This document shows, piece by piece, positions 23,140 to 31,202 of a stretch of 46,268 bases of DNA. The notes beneath the pieces were generated by a model. It saw only the letters and a program-made list of their open reading frames with translations, did no database searches and was not told the origin of the DNA. The stretch lies in assembly GCA_036675505.1 (NCBI GenBank), contig JAKFEW010000006.1:1-46268 (forward strand), read 5' to 3'. Position 1 is the first letter of the stretch. Every line of letters starts with the position of its first letter. Origin of the DNA: JAKFEW01 sp036675505. GTDB lineage: Bacteria > Cyanobacteriota > Sericytochromatia > S15B-MN24 > JAQBPE01. The position numbers and the translations under genes are program-made.

Positions 23140-23907
23140 ATGAAGATTGCGAGCTGGAACGTCAACGGGCTGCGCGCATGCGAGCGCAACGGGTTCACGG
23201 GCTGGCTGGAGGCCTTCGGCCCCGACGTCGTGTGCCTGCAAGAGGTGCGCGCCGAGGTCGACCAGCTGCCCGCGCACTGCGCGGAGCCGCAGGGCTACCA
23301 CCCGTTCTTCAACCCCTGCAAGGTGAAGAAGGGCTACAGCGGCGTCGCCACCTGGAGCCGCAACGAGCCCGCGGCGATCCGCTACGGCATCGGCAAGCCC
23401 GAGTTCGACGACGAGGGCCGCATCGTCGTGACCGAGCACGACGGCTTCGCGCTCTACAACATCTACTTCCCGAACGGCGGCAACGACCTCGGCCGCGTGC
23501 CCTACAAGCTGGCCTTCTACGAGGCGCTCATGCAAGAGCTCGCGGCCCGGATCGCGAAGGGCGAGCAGCTGATCGTCTGCGGCGACTACAACACGGCCCA
23601 CCAGGAGATCGACCTCGCGAACCCCAAATCGAACGCGAAGAGCACGGGCTTCTTGCCGGAAGAGCGCGTGGTGGTGAGCCGCTTCCTCGCGCTCGGCTTC
23701 CGCGACGTCTTCCGCGAGCGCCACCCGGGCGAAAAGGGCCACTACACCTGGTGGAGCAACCGGCCGGGGGTCAGGCAGAAGAACGTGGGCTGGCGGATCG
23801 ACTACTTCCTCGTGACGAACGGCCTGGCCGAGCGGGTCACGAACGTCTACCACCAGCCCGAGGTGCTCGGCTCCGACCACTGCCCGGTGGTGCTGGAGCT
23901 GGCCTGA
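23140..23907 (+). CDS. xth: Exodeoxyribonuclease III
   Basis: This 255-residue protein matches exonuclease III, the Mg-dependent AP endonuclease and 3'-5' exonuclease of base-excision repair. Hallmarks are present in order: MKIASWNVNGLRA at the N-terminus, the metal-binding glutamate in CLQEVRAE (E35), IYFPNGG, the catalytic GDYNTAHQEIDLANP, the RIDYFLVT segment and the terminal SDHCPVVLEL with the catalytic Asp-His pair. Length is normal for the family (about 250-270). The start at 23140 is used because the protein family begins MKIxSWN; the open frame upstream codes for nothing recognisable. It is cytoplasmic and monocistronic, with its own -10 element. No oddity was seen. Confidence 0.96.
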   Translation: MKIASWNVNGLRACERNGFTGWLEAFGPDVVCLQEVRAEVDQLPAHCAEPQGYHPFFNPCKVKKGYSGVATWSRNEPAAIRYGIGKPEFDDEGRIVVTEHDGFALYNIYFPNGGNDLGRVPYKLAFYEALMQELAARIAKGEQLIVCGDYNTAHQEIDLANPKSNAKSTGFLPEERVVVSRFLALGFRDVFRERHPGEKGHYTWWSNRPGVRQKNVGWRIDYFLVTNGLAERVTNVYHQPEVLGSDHCPVVLELA

Positions 23908-24013
23908 ACCCCCTGCCTGGCGCGACCTCACCGAGGCCAGGACGCCCGGGGTGGCCTTGACGGCCGCGGGACGCGCGCCCAGGCCTTCTCGCGGGCACGC
24001 TCGAGTGGTCGAA

Positions 24014-24033
24014 ATCCCCGCTGAAGCGGGTAT
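24014..24033. repeat. dRS3-like palindrome, possible relative of the 57-bp insert
   Basis: AT-C-CCCGC-TGAA-GCGGG-T-AT forms a five-bp perfect stem with two more outer pairs after one mismatch, resembling short dispersed repeats such as the neisserial dRS3 type. Read on the minus strand it shares GCGGGGAT and 14 of 20 aligned positions with the core of copies A and B. It overlaps the promoter region of pdp. Confidence 0.45.
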
Positions 24034-24042
24034 ATGAAGCGA

Positions 24043-24048
24043 TATAGT
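24043..24048 (+). promoter_or_regulatory. pdp: -10 element TATAGT upstream of pdp
   Basis: TATAGT lies 24 bases before the ATG at 24073. A second candidate, TATATG, is at 24031-24036 within GCGGGTATATG. Neither has a convincing -35. Confidence 0.4.
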
Positions 24049-24072
24049 CCCCCCAACGCAGGAACCACGCCC

Positions 24073-25413
24073 ATGACGAAGCCCTTCTCGATGGTGGAAA
24101 TGATCAAGGAAAAGCGCAGCGGCCAGGCGCATTCGCCCGAAACGCTCGCGGCCTTCGTGAAGAAGCTGGTGGCCCAGGAGATCCCGGATTACCAGGTGGC
24201 GGCGTGGCTGATGGCGACCGTCTGGCGCGGCATGACGATCGAGGAGACCACCGAGCTGACCCGCCTGGTCGCCGAGTCCGGCGACGTGCTGGACCTGACC
24301 GGCATCCCCGGCCCCTGCGTCGACAAGCACTCCACCGGCGGCGTGGGCGACAAGGTCACGCTGGTCTTCGCGCCGCTGCTCGCGGCCGCCGGCGCCACCG
24401 TCGCCAAGCTCTCGGGCCGCGGCCTCGGCCACACGGGCGGCACGATCGACAAGCTGGAGGCGATCCCCGGCTTCCGCACGAGCCTCAGCGAAGACGAGTT
24501 CAAGGCCCAGCTGCGCACCAGCCGCGCGGCCGTGGCCGGCCAGACCCAGGACCTCGCGCCCGCGGACGGCATCCTCTACGCGCTGCGCGACGTCACGGCG
24601 ACCGTCGAGAGCATCCCGCTGATCGCCGTTTCGGTGCTCTCGAAGAAGATCGCGGCGGGCTCGGACGCGATCCTGCTCGACGTGAAGGCCGGCGCCGGCG
24701 CATTCATGCCGGACGTGGCCTCGGCCGAGGAGCTCTCGCGCATCATGCTCGAGGTGGGCCGCCGGCTCGGCAAGCGGGTGATCTGCTGCGTGACCGGCAT
24801 GGACCAGCCGCTCGGCAAGGCGATCGGCCACGCCAACGAGGTGGCCGAGGCGATCGCCACCCTGCGCGGCCAGGGCCCCAAGGACCTCACCGACCTCTGC
24901 GTGCAGATGGGCGCCCTGCTGCTGCAGGCGGGCGGCCTGGTGCCCACGGTCGAGGCGGGCGAGGCGCGGCTGCGCCAGGCGATCGCCGACGGCAGCGCGC
25001 TCGACAAGCTGCGCGAGCTGATCGAGGCCCAGGGCGGCGACTCGGCGGTGGTCAACGACCCGCTGCTGCTGCCCCAGCCCAAGACCGTCGTGCGGATCCA
25101 CGCCGACCAGACCGGCTTCGTCCAGCACATCGACGCGATGGGCATCGCGCTCGCGGCCAAGGCCCTGGGCGGCGGCCGCGAGAAGAAGGGCGAGCCGATC
25201 GATCTCGCCGTGGGCGTCAACCTGATCATGAAAGAGGGCGACTTCGTGCGCGAAGGCTACCCGATCGCCGAGCTGCTCGTGAACGACGAAACCAGGGTCG
25301 AGCGGGCCAGGGAGCTGGTGTTCGGCGCTTTCAGGCTCGGCCCCGACAAGCCCGAGCTGAAACCCCTGATCAAGTCGGTGCTGGGCCCCGAGCCCCTCGC
25401 CGCCGTCGTCTGA
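24073..25413 (+). CDS. pdp: Pyrimidine-nucleoside phosphorylase
   Basis: The 446-residue enzyme cleaves uridine/thymidine with phosphate to base and (deoxy)ribose-1-phosphate in nucleoside salvage. It contains the family signature: KHSTGGVGDKVTL (phosphate binding, about residues 81-93) followed by SGRGLGHTGGTIDKLEAIPG. It resembles the firmicute-type Pdp more than E. coli DeoA: KTGAGAFM-like KAGAGAFMPD, GMDQPLGKAIGHANEV, QGGDSAVVNDP and EPIDLAVGVNL all follow Pdp wording. The N-terminal helical domain (1-70), the central alpha/beta domain and the C-terminal PYNP domain (about 345-435) are complete. The start at 24073 begins MTKPFSMVEMI, matching the family; the upstream ATG adds a non-conserved tail. 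It is cytoplasmic and apparently monocistronic. Confidence 0.95.
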   Translation: MTKPFSMVEMIKEKRSGQAHSPETLAAFVKKLVAQEIPDYQVAAWLMATVWRGMTIEETTELTRLVAESGDVLDLTGIPGPCVDKHSTGGVGDKVTLVFAPLLAAAGATVAKLSGRGLGHTGGTIDKLEAIPGFRTSLSEDEFKAQLRTSRAAVAGQTQDLAPADGILYALRDVTATVESIPLIAVSVLSKKIAAGSDAILLDVKAGAGAFMPDVASAEELSRIMLEVGRRLGKRVICCVTGMDQPLGKAIGHANEVAEAIATLRGQGPKDLTDLCVQMGALLLQAGGLVPTVEAGEARLRQAIADGSALDKLRELIEAQGGDSAVVNDPLLLPQPKTVVRIHADQTGFVQHIDAMGIALAAKALGGGREKKGEPIDLAVGVNLIMKEGDFVREGYPIAELLVNDETRVERARELVFGAFRLGPDKPELKPLIKSVLGPEPLAAVV

Positions 25414-25524
25414 ATATTCCGCACCGCACCCGCGCTTCCGCATTCCCGTCAGAAATTTAGCTCCCCCCCGTGACTGCCATCACTTGAGACGCCTGCCGAT
25501 TTGACCGATGGTTGAACTGATTAC

Positions 25525-25538
25525 CCCCGCGTGCGGGG
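25525..25538. promoter_or_regulatory. Hairpin CCCCGC-GT-GCGGGG in leader of PilB-like gene
   Basis: A perfect six-bp stem with a two-base loop lies 25 bases before the GTG start at 25563. It may be a weak terminator stem or a leader structure; no T-run follows. Confidence 0.3.
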
Positions 25539-25562
25539 CTGGACAAACGAGGTAGGTTCCCC

Positions 25563-27371
25563 GTGGCCGTAGGGACGAAGAAGATCCGGCTTGGCGAGCT
25601 CCTGATCAAGGCTGGCGTCCTCACTGAGGCCCAGCTGAACGAGGCGCTGGCCAGGCAAAAAGAGACCCGTGAGCAGATCGGCGAGATCCTCACGAAGATG
25701 GGCTTCGTCACCGAAGAGAAGATCAAGTACGCGCTCGAGCTGCAGTTCGGCGTCAAGCACGTCAACCTCAAGACGGTGCGCATCTCGCCCGAGATCCTCA
25801 AGCTGCTGCCCGAGCAGCTGCTCAAGCAGTACCAGATGATCCCGGTGAGCATCAACCAGCTCACCGTCGCGCTCGTCGACCCCAACAACATCCTCGCGAT
25901 CGACGAGATCCGCAAGCGCCTGCGCGGCGTCAACGTCGTGCCCGCGGTCTGCACCGAGAGCGACTTCTGGGACACCTTCAAGACGATCCCGAAGGACGCC
26001 CCGGCGGCCGGCGGCCCCAGCGAGCTCAAGGTGGCGACCGGCCACCACCTGCCCGAGATCCAGGCGGTCACGGACGCCCAGCTCAAGGACCTGATCGACA
26101 AGGCCAGCAAGGGCGGCGGCGAGGCCGCTGTGGCCCCGCTCGTGAACGCGATCCTGTCCGTCGCCGTGAAGCGGCGCGCCAGCACGATCTTCATGGAGCC
26201 GATGGAGCATGACCTGATCCTGCGCTACCGCGTGGACGGCCACATGCTGCGCGAGAGCCCGATCCCGGCCAAGGTCGGTCAATCGATCGCCCAGCGCGTG
26301 AAGGTGCTCGCGGGCCTCTCGGTCACCTCCGGCAACACGCCGCAGTCCGGCACCTTCTCGTTCAACTACGAGAACCGGCCGGTCAAGATGGCCTTCAACT
26401 CGATGCCGGCGCGCTACGGCACGGTCATGACGATCCGCGTCTTCGACTCCTCGGTGATCAGCCACCAGAGCATCGAGACGCTCGTGATGGAGCCCAAGAT
26501 GGCCGCCACGCTGCGCGCGCTGATCGCCAAGCCCTCGGGCCTGGTGGCCTTCGCGGGCCCGCACGGCGCCGGCAAGACCGTGCTCATGTACGCCTGCCTC
26601 AAGGAGCTGCATGGCGCGGGGGCCTCGATCATCACGGTGGAGGAGCCGATCGAGTTCGACCTCGACGGCATCACCCAGGTGCCCGTGCACACCGAGTCGG
26701 GCGGCGACAAGCTGGGCGTGATGCAGGGCATCGCCTCGGCGCTGGCCCAGAGCCCGAACGTCGTCATGATGGGCAACATCGCGGACGGCGCGGTCGCCCA
26801 GCGCCTGGTCAAGGGCGCGCTCTCCGGCACCATGATCCTGGGCGGCCTGAACACCACGCAGGGCGTGCTGGTCGAGGCCAAGGAGACCTGGGAGCTGCCC
26901 CAGCGGCTGGTCGCTAACGCGATGGCCGGCATGGTCACCCAGCGCCTCGTGCGCAAGCTCTGCAACCACTGCAAGCAGCAGTACACGCCCGACGACCGCA
27001 TGAAGGCCTACTTCGCCCGGGTCAACGGCACCGGCGAGCTCTTCAAGCCGGTCGGCTGCGAGAACTGCTACCAGACCGGCTTCGCCGGCCAGGTCGGCGT
27101 GTACGAGGTGATTCCCTTCACGCCGCAGATCCGCGAGCTGATCGCGCGCGGCGCGCCCAAGGCCCACATCGACCACGTGGCGCGCCAGATGGGCCTGCGC
27201 ACGCTGGAGGACTACGCCATGTGGCTGGTCGGCCAGGGCCACACCACCTGGGACGAGATCAAGCGCACCGACATCCTGGAGCTCAGCCAGGCCGGCCAAA
27301 TGGCGGGGCAAGCGGGCGGCCCCGAGGCGACGCCCGGGGCGGCGGGCACGGCCGCGGCGCCGACGGCGTAG
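25563..27371 (+). CDS. PilB/GspE-family ATPase with degenerate catalytic boxes
   Basis: The 602-residue protein has the N-terminal MshEN/T2SSE_N domain (residues 5-140: LGELLIKAGVLTEAQLNEAL, then LLPEQLLKQYQMIPV) and the type II/IV secretion ATPase core, ending with the two CxxC pairs of the zinc module (CNHC 467-470, CENC 499-502). Walker A is intact (GPHGAGKT 332-339). Other boxes are not: Asp-box reads VEEP (E361 for Asp), Walker B reads GNIADG where GEIRDxET is usual (N405 for Glu), the His-box reads GGLNTT (N430 for His), and the arginine-bearing PQDGR is PQSGT. It may bind ATP but hydrolyse poorly, or be a regulatory paralogue of an assembly motor. No pilin genes are adjacent. The start is GTG after GAGGTAGG. 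Confidence 0.85.
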   Translation: MAVGTKKIRLGELLIKAGVLTEAQLNEALARQKETREQIGEILTKMGFVTEEKIKYALELQFGVKHVNLKTVRISPEILKLLPEQLLKQYQMIPVSINQLTVALVDPNNILAIDEIRKRLRGVNVVPAVCTESDFWDTFKTIPKDAPAAGGPSELKVATGHHLPEIQAVTDAQLKDLIDKASKGGGEAAVAPLVNAILSVAVKRRASTIFMEPMEHDLILRYRVDGHMLRESPIPAKVGQSIAQRVKVLAGLSVTSGNTPQSGTFSFNYENRPVKMAFNSMPARYGTVMTIRVFDSSVISHQSIETLVMEPKMAATLRALIAKPSGLVAFAGPHGAGKTVLMYACLKELHGAGASIITVEEPIEFDLDGITQVPVHTESGGDKLGVMQGIASALAQSPNVVMMGNIADGAVAQRLVKGALSGTMILGGLNTTQGVLVEAKETWELPQRLVANAMAGMVTQRLVRKLCNHCKQQYTPDDRMKAYFARVNGTGELFKPVGCENCYQTGFAGQVGVYEVIPFTPQIRELIARGAPKAHIDHVARQMGLRTLEDYAMWLVGQGHTTWDEIKRTDILELSQAGQMAGQAGGPEATPGAAGTAAAPTA

Positions 27372-27377
27372 CCGCCC

Positions 27378-28010
27378 GTGCTGCAGGGGGGCAAGCCCGA
27401 GGCGCTCTTCGCGGCGCACCTCCAGGCGCTCATCGCGGGCGCGACGCGCATCCTCGACGTCGGCACCTCCGAGCGCTTCGCCAAGGAGCTCCGGCCGTAC
27501 GAGGCCTGGTTCGAGGGCAAGGACTACGTGGCGGCCGGCTACCAGCCCGCGACGACGTTCGGCGCCTACAACTGCGATCGCCACGAGGACATCGAGGCGA
27601 TGACCTTCGCCGACGCCGCCTTCGACGGCGTGATTTGCCTCGAGGTGCTCGAGCACGTGCGGCAGCCCTTCAAGGCCGCCGCCGAGCTGGGCCGGGTCTT
27701 GCGGCCCGGCGGCCGACTGTTGCTCACCGTGCCCTTCCTGGCCCAGTACCACGGCAAGGGCTCGACCACCCAGGGCCACGAAGGCTACCCGGACTTCTGG
27801 CGCTTCACCCATGAGGGGCTCCAGGCGTTGTTCGAGGACTACCAGCGCGTCGAGGTCTTCGCGCTCGACGGCCCGATCGAGTTCCGCTTGAAGCAGCTCT
27901 ACCTGACGCGCTGGCTCGGGCTCGCGCCCGTCCGGCGGCTCGTCGACGCGATCGACCGGCCGCGCGCGGGCAAGGCGACCACCCGGCACCTGGTCGTGGG
28001 CGTGCGCTGA
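27378..28010 (+). CDS. SAM-dependent methyltransferase (type 11-like)
   Basis: This 210-residue protein starts at a GTG six bases after the stop of the PilB-like gene, so it is probably co-transcribed. It has methyltransferase motif I as ILDVGTSERF (degenerate, GTSE instead of GxGxG), YEAWFEGKDYVAAGYQPA, the acidic motif FADAAFDGVICLEVLEHV (characteristic of Methyltransf_11 and glycan-cluster enzymes), and LRPGGRLLLTVPFLAQYHG. The last third resembles lipopolysaccharide/O-antigen methyltransferases (DFWRFTHEGLQALFEDY). The substrate is unknown; similar proteins occur in surface-polysaccharide loci, and this one is near such a locus. It is cytoplasmic. Confidence 0.8.
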   Translation: MLQGGKPEALFAAHLQALIAGATRILDVGTSERFAKELRPYEAWFEGKDYVAAGYQPATTFGAYNCDRHEDIEAMTFADAAFDGVICLEVLEHVRQPFKAAAELGRVLRPGGRLLLTVPFLAQYHGKGSTTQGHEGYPDFWRFTHEGLQALFEDYQRVEVFALDGPIEFRLKQLYLTRWLGLAPVRRLVDAIDRPRAGKATTRHLVVGVR

Positions 28011-28051
28011 GCCGGCGGTGCCGCCTGGGCAGGCTTGCCCGCCCGCCCGAG

Positions 28052-28080
28052 TTGCGGAATGACGCCGAGCCGTTTATATT
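28052..28080 (+). promoter_or_regulatory. Sigma-70-like promoter TTGCGG-N17-TATATT
   Basis: TTGCGG (28052-28057) and TATATT (28075-28080) are 17 bases apart, 70 bases upstream of ATG 28150. This is one of the best sigma-70 matches in the window. Confidence 0.65.
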
Positions 28081-28149
28081 GCTAGCGTCCGGGCGCTTCG
28101 CCCGGCGCTTCGAACCGTTTTCAGGTCGATCCCGGAAGGAGTCCAGCCG

Positions 28150-28575
28150 ATGTCGAATGCCACCTCCCCCACCAACGAGGAGTTCCGCCGCAGCCTCGAC
28201 CAGCTCGTCCAGCAGGCGCAGCACACCGCGCAGCTCGGCCTGGCCGTCGCCCGGGAGCAGGTCGAGACCCTGGTCCAGAACCCGAACGTGAACACCCAGC
28301 TCGAGGAGGTGCGCCGCAACCTCCAGACGATGGCGCGCGACATCGAGACCAAGGCCCAGGAGTTGGTCCACCTGGCGAGCACCTACGTGCCGGCGCCCGG
28401 CGTGAACCCGTTCCAGACCCAGGCGCCGCGTAGCGCCACGCCGCAGACCGAAGTGAAGGTCGAGCAGCCGGCGGCCCACGAGACCGCCACCGCCGCCGGC
28501 GCCGGCACGCCCCAGGAAGGCTCGACCATGGGCGAGCCCACGCCGACGCCGGGCGGCGAGGCGCCGCGCCAGTAA
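28150..28575 (+). CDS. Helical coiled-coil hypothetical protein
   Basis: The 141-residue protein has no recognised domain. Residues 10-78 are one long amphipathic helical region (FRRSLDQLVQQAQHT, VAREQVETLVQNPNVNTQL, RNLQTMARDIETKAQELV) with likely coiled-coil or four-helix character, and the rest is a Pro/Ala/Gly/Thr-rich low-complexity tail. No signal peptide or membrane segment is visible. GGAAGGAG lies nine bases before the ATG, and a good promoter lies upstream. The next gene (TylF-like) begins seven bases after its stop, so both form an operon. The function is unknown. Confidence 0.75.
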   Translation: MSNATSPTNEEFRRSLDQLVQQAQHTAQLGLAVAREQVETLVQNPNVNTQLEEVRRNLQTMARDIETKAQELVHLASTYVPAPGVNPFQTQAPRSATPQTEVKVEQPAAHETATAAGAGTPQEGSTMGEPTPTPGGEAPRQ

Positions 28576-28582
28576 CGGTTCG

Positions 28583-29290
28583 GTGCCAAGCCTCAAGGCG
28601 CTGCTCAGCGTCCCGCTCGGGGACTACCTGGATCCGCGCAAACTCTGGCTCGTGAAGGCCGTCGGCGCGAACTCGATGGCGAGCTACGCGCGCCGCGCGA
28701 ACGTCTACGAGCTCGCGACCCGCGCCGAGAAGGCCGGGCTCGCGGGCGCGTTCGTCGAGTGCGGCGTCTGGCGCGGGGGCTGCGCCGCGATCATGGCCTA
28801 CGTGGCGAAGGCCGCCGGCCGGGGGCGCAAGACCTGGCTCTTCGACTCGTTCGAGGGCCTGCCCGAGCCGACCAGCCAGGACGGCGAGCGGGCGCGGGTC
28901 TACGCGGGCGATCGCACCAGCGGCGCGATGGCCTCGATCGCGAAGTGCGTAGGGCCGCTCGAGGACGTGAAGGCCCTCTTCGCGCGGCTCGGCATCGCCG
29001 AGTCCGCCTATGTGACGGTCAAGGGCTGGTTCCAGGACACCTTGCCGGTCAGCCGCGACCAGATCGGGCCGATCGCGCTGCTGCGCCTGGACGGCGACTG
29101 GTACGAATCCACCAAGGTCTGCCTCGACAACCTCTACGACCTCGTGGTGCCCGGCGGCTTCGTGATCATCGACGACTACGGCCACTGGGAAGGCTGCAAG
29201 AAGGCGATCGACGAGTTCTTCGCCGCGCGCGGCGTCCAGCCGACGCTGCACCCGATCGACGACACGGGCCGCTGGTTCACCAAGCCCTGA
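28583..29290 (+). CDS. TylF/MycF-family O-methyltransferase
   Basis: The 235-residue protein carries the macrocin O-methyltransferase pattern: FVECGVWRGGCAA (SAM binding, 57-69), WLFDSFEGLPEP (85-96), a lid with ARVYAGDRTSG, then LLRLDGDWYESTKVCLDNLY and GGFVIIDDYGHWEGCKKAID, whose Asp pair binds Mg. The family methylates sugar hydroxyls on macrolides and, in many environmental bacteria, on surface glycans. Length is near the family norm. The GTG start sits seven bases after the previous stop. It converges on the CapD-like gene, seven bases away, so a role in decorating the glycan of the neighbouring locus is likely by context. Confidence 0.88.
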   Translation: MPSLKALLSVPLGDYLDPRKLWLVKAVGANSMASYARRANVYELATRAEKAGLAGAFVECGVWRGGCAAIMAYVAKAAGRGRKTWLFDSFEGLPEPTSQDGERARVYAGDRTSGAMASIAKCVGPLEDVKALFARLGIAESAYVTVKGWFQDTLPVSRDQIGPIALLRLDGDWYESTKVCLDNLYDLVVPGGFVIIDDYGHWEGCKKAIDEFFAARGVQPTLHPIDDTGRWFTKP

Positions 29291-29297
29291 CCCGGGG

Positions 29298-31175
29298 CTA
29301 CAGCGGGCGCCGCTCGCTGGTATCGGCGCGCTCGGCCTGCGGGTACTGGTAGGACCTCACCAGCGCCTTGAGGCCGCGCCGGATCGCGCGCTCGTCGCCT
29401 TCGGTCGCCGAGCCGTAGAGGCGCGTGAGGCCGAGGCCGAGCTGCTCCGCGTCGATCACCTCGGGCCTCGCCACGAAGATCTTCTTGAAGGTCGTCGCGG
29501 TCGTGCCCTCCTCGGCGGTCAGGGTCTCCTCGAAGAGCTTCTCGCCGGGCCTGAGGCCCGTGAACTTGAGCTTGATGTCGCTGTCCGGCTCGAAGCCCGA
29601 GAGCTTGATGAGGTCGCGCGCGAGGTCCACGATCCTCACAGGATCGCCCATGTCGAGCACGAACACCTCGCCGCCGCGGCCGAGGGCGCCGGCCTGGATC
29701 ACGAGCTGCGAGGCCTCGGGGATGGTCATGAAGTAGCGCGTGATGTCGGGGTGGGTGATCGTGACCGGGCCGCCGGCCGCGATCTGGCGGCGGAAGAGCG
29801 GGATCACGCTGCCGCGCGAGCCGAGCACGTTGCCGAAGCGCACGGCCATGAAGCGGGTGGTCGAGCGGGCCGCGACGTCCGAGACGATCATCTCGGCCAC
29901 GCGCTTGCTCGCGCCCATCACGTTGGTGGGGTTCACGGCCTTGTCGGTCGAGACGAAGACGAAGGTCTCGACGTTGAAGCGGTGGGCGAGCTCGGCCAGG
30001 TTGCGCGTGCCGAACACGTTGTTCAGCACGGCCTCGGTGGGGTTCCGCTCCATGAGCGGCACGTGCTTGTGGGCCGCCGCGTGGAACACCACGTCCGGCG
30101 CGTGCTGCTCGAAGATCATGGTCATGCGCGCGAGGTCGCGCACGTCGGCGATCAGCGGCACGACCTCGAGGCTGGGGAAGCGCTCGCGCAGCTCCAGCTC
30201 GATCGTGTAGATGCTGTGCTCGCCCCGGCCGAGCACCAAAAGCTTGCTCGGCCCCAGCGGCGCGATCTGGCGGCAGAGCTCCGAGCCGATCGAGCCGCCG
30301 CCGCCGGTCACGAGCACGGCCCGGCCGCTCACGTAGGAGGCCGCGGCCTGGTGGTCCATCTTGACCGGGTCGCGGTTCAACAAATCCTCGATGTCGATCG
30401 CGCGGATCGCGTTGAGCTCGACCCGCCCGGCGATGATGTCGGCCATGCCGGGCAGGGTCTTGGTCGGGACCTTGGCGTCGCGGCACAGATCGAGGATCCG
30501 GCGCATGTCCTGGCGCGTGGCCGAGGGCACGCACAGGATCACCTCGTCGATCTGGTGGCGGTCGACCAGCGAGGGGATCTCCGCGCTGGTGCCGAGCACG
30601 TCCGCGCCATGCACGCGGCTGCGCTGCTTGGCGGGATCGTCGTCGACGAAGCCGACCAGCTCGAAGCTGCGCTGGAGCTGGATCTCGCGCGCGATCTGGT
30701 TGCCGGCCTGGCCGGCGCCGACGAGCAGCACGCGCTTCTTGCCGGCCAGCTTGGTCGCGAAGGGCTGCCACTCGGCGACCGTGCGGCGCAGCGCGCGCAG
30801 GCTGATGTAGCCGATCAGGCACAGGCCCCAGTCCAGCGTGAGCACGCCCCAGGGCACGTGGGTGCCGTAGCCCAGCCGGGTGATGGCCAGCAGCAGGGCC
30901 GAGCCGAGCGTGATCGAGAGCACGATGTCGCGCGCCTCGCGCAGGCTGACGTAGCGCCAGAGCTGCATGTGCAGCCCGAGCGGGAAGCGGCACAGGAAGC
31001 GCAGCGCGAGCACGGTGGGCAGCACCGCGAGCATCTGCAGCCTGTAGGTCGGCGGGATCATGCCGTCGAAGCGCAGCAGGTAGGCCGCGTACCAGGCCAC
31101 CGCCGCGACGGTCAGGTCGAGCGCGACCTGGATCAGGCGGGGGCCTGAGAAGAGCGAGGTGAGGAAGCTGCGCAC
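29298..31175 (-). CDS. UDP-HexNAc 4,6-dehydratase, membrane-bound CapD/PglF type
   Basis: The 625-residue protein is a full-length FlaA1/CapD/PglF-type enzyme. Residues 12-130 contain about four membrane helices. Next is a CoA-binding-like Rossmann domain (VLLVGAGQAGNQI, 149-161), then the extended SDR catalytic domain with the NAD motif VLVTGGGGSIGSE (287-299), FHAAAHKHVP, and the active-site STDKA (409-413) with MGASK (420-424) replacing the usual YxxxK, as in PglF and FlaA1. The expected reaction is UDP-GlcNAc to UDP-2-acetamido-4-keto-2,4,6-trideoxyhexose on the inner membrane. The gene lies 27 bases downstream of the DegT aminotransferase, which would act on the 4-keto product. It is complete. 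Confidence 0.93.
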   Translation of the reverse strand: MRSFLTSLFSGPRLIQVALDLTVAAVAWYAAYLLRFDGMIPPTYRLQMLAVLPTVLALRFLCRFPLGLHMQLWRYVSLREARDIVLSITLGSALLLAITRLGYGTHVPWGVLTLDWGLCLIGYISLRALRRTVAEWQPFATKLAGKKRVLLVGAGQAGNQIAREIQLQRSFELVGFVDDDPAKQRSRVHGADVLGTSAEIPSLVDRHQIDEVILCVPSATRQDMRRILDLCRDAKVPTKTLPGMADIIAGRVELNAIRAIDIEDLLNRDPVKMDHQAAASYVSGRAVLVTGGGGSIGSELCRQIAPLGPSKLLVLGRGEHSIYTIELELRERFPSLEVVPLIADVRDLARMTMIFEQHAPDVVFHAAAHKHVPLMERNPTEAVLNNVFGTRNLAELAHRFNVETFVFVSTDKAVNPTNVMGASKRVAEMIVSDVAARSTTRFMAVRFGNVLGSRGSVIPLFRRQIAAGGPVTITHPDITRYFMTIPEASQLVIQAGALGRGGEVFVLDMGDPVRIVDLARDLIKLSGFEPDSDIKLKFTGLRPGEKLFEETLTAEEGTTATTFKKIFVARPEVIDAEQLGLGLTRLYGSATEGDERAIRRGLKALVRSYQYPQAERADTSERRPL

Positions 31176-31202
31176 GGGGGCTCGATTCGGGAGGGTGGGG
31201 CG

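Noticed and set aside
25457..26194. Minus-strand frame under the PilB-like gene
   Set aside because: It is antisense to a conserved ATPase and Ser-rich without motifs.
28021..28050. Small hairpin GGGCA-GGCT-TGCCC after the methyltransferase gene as terminator
   Set aside because: The stem is only five bp and no T-run follows; it is too weak to call.
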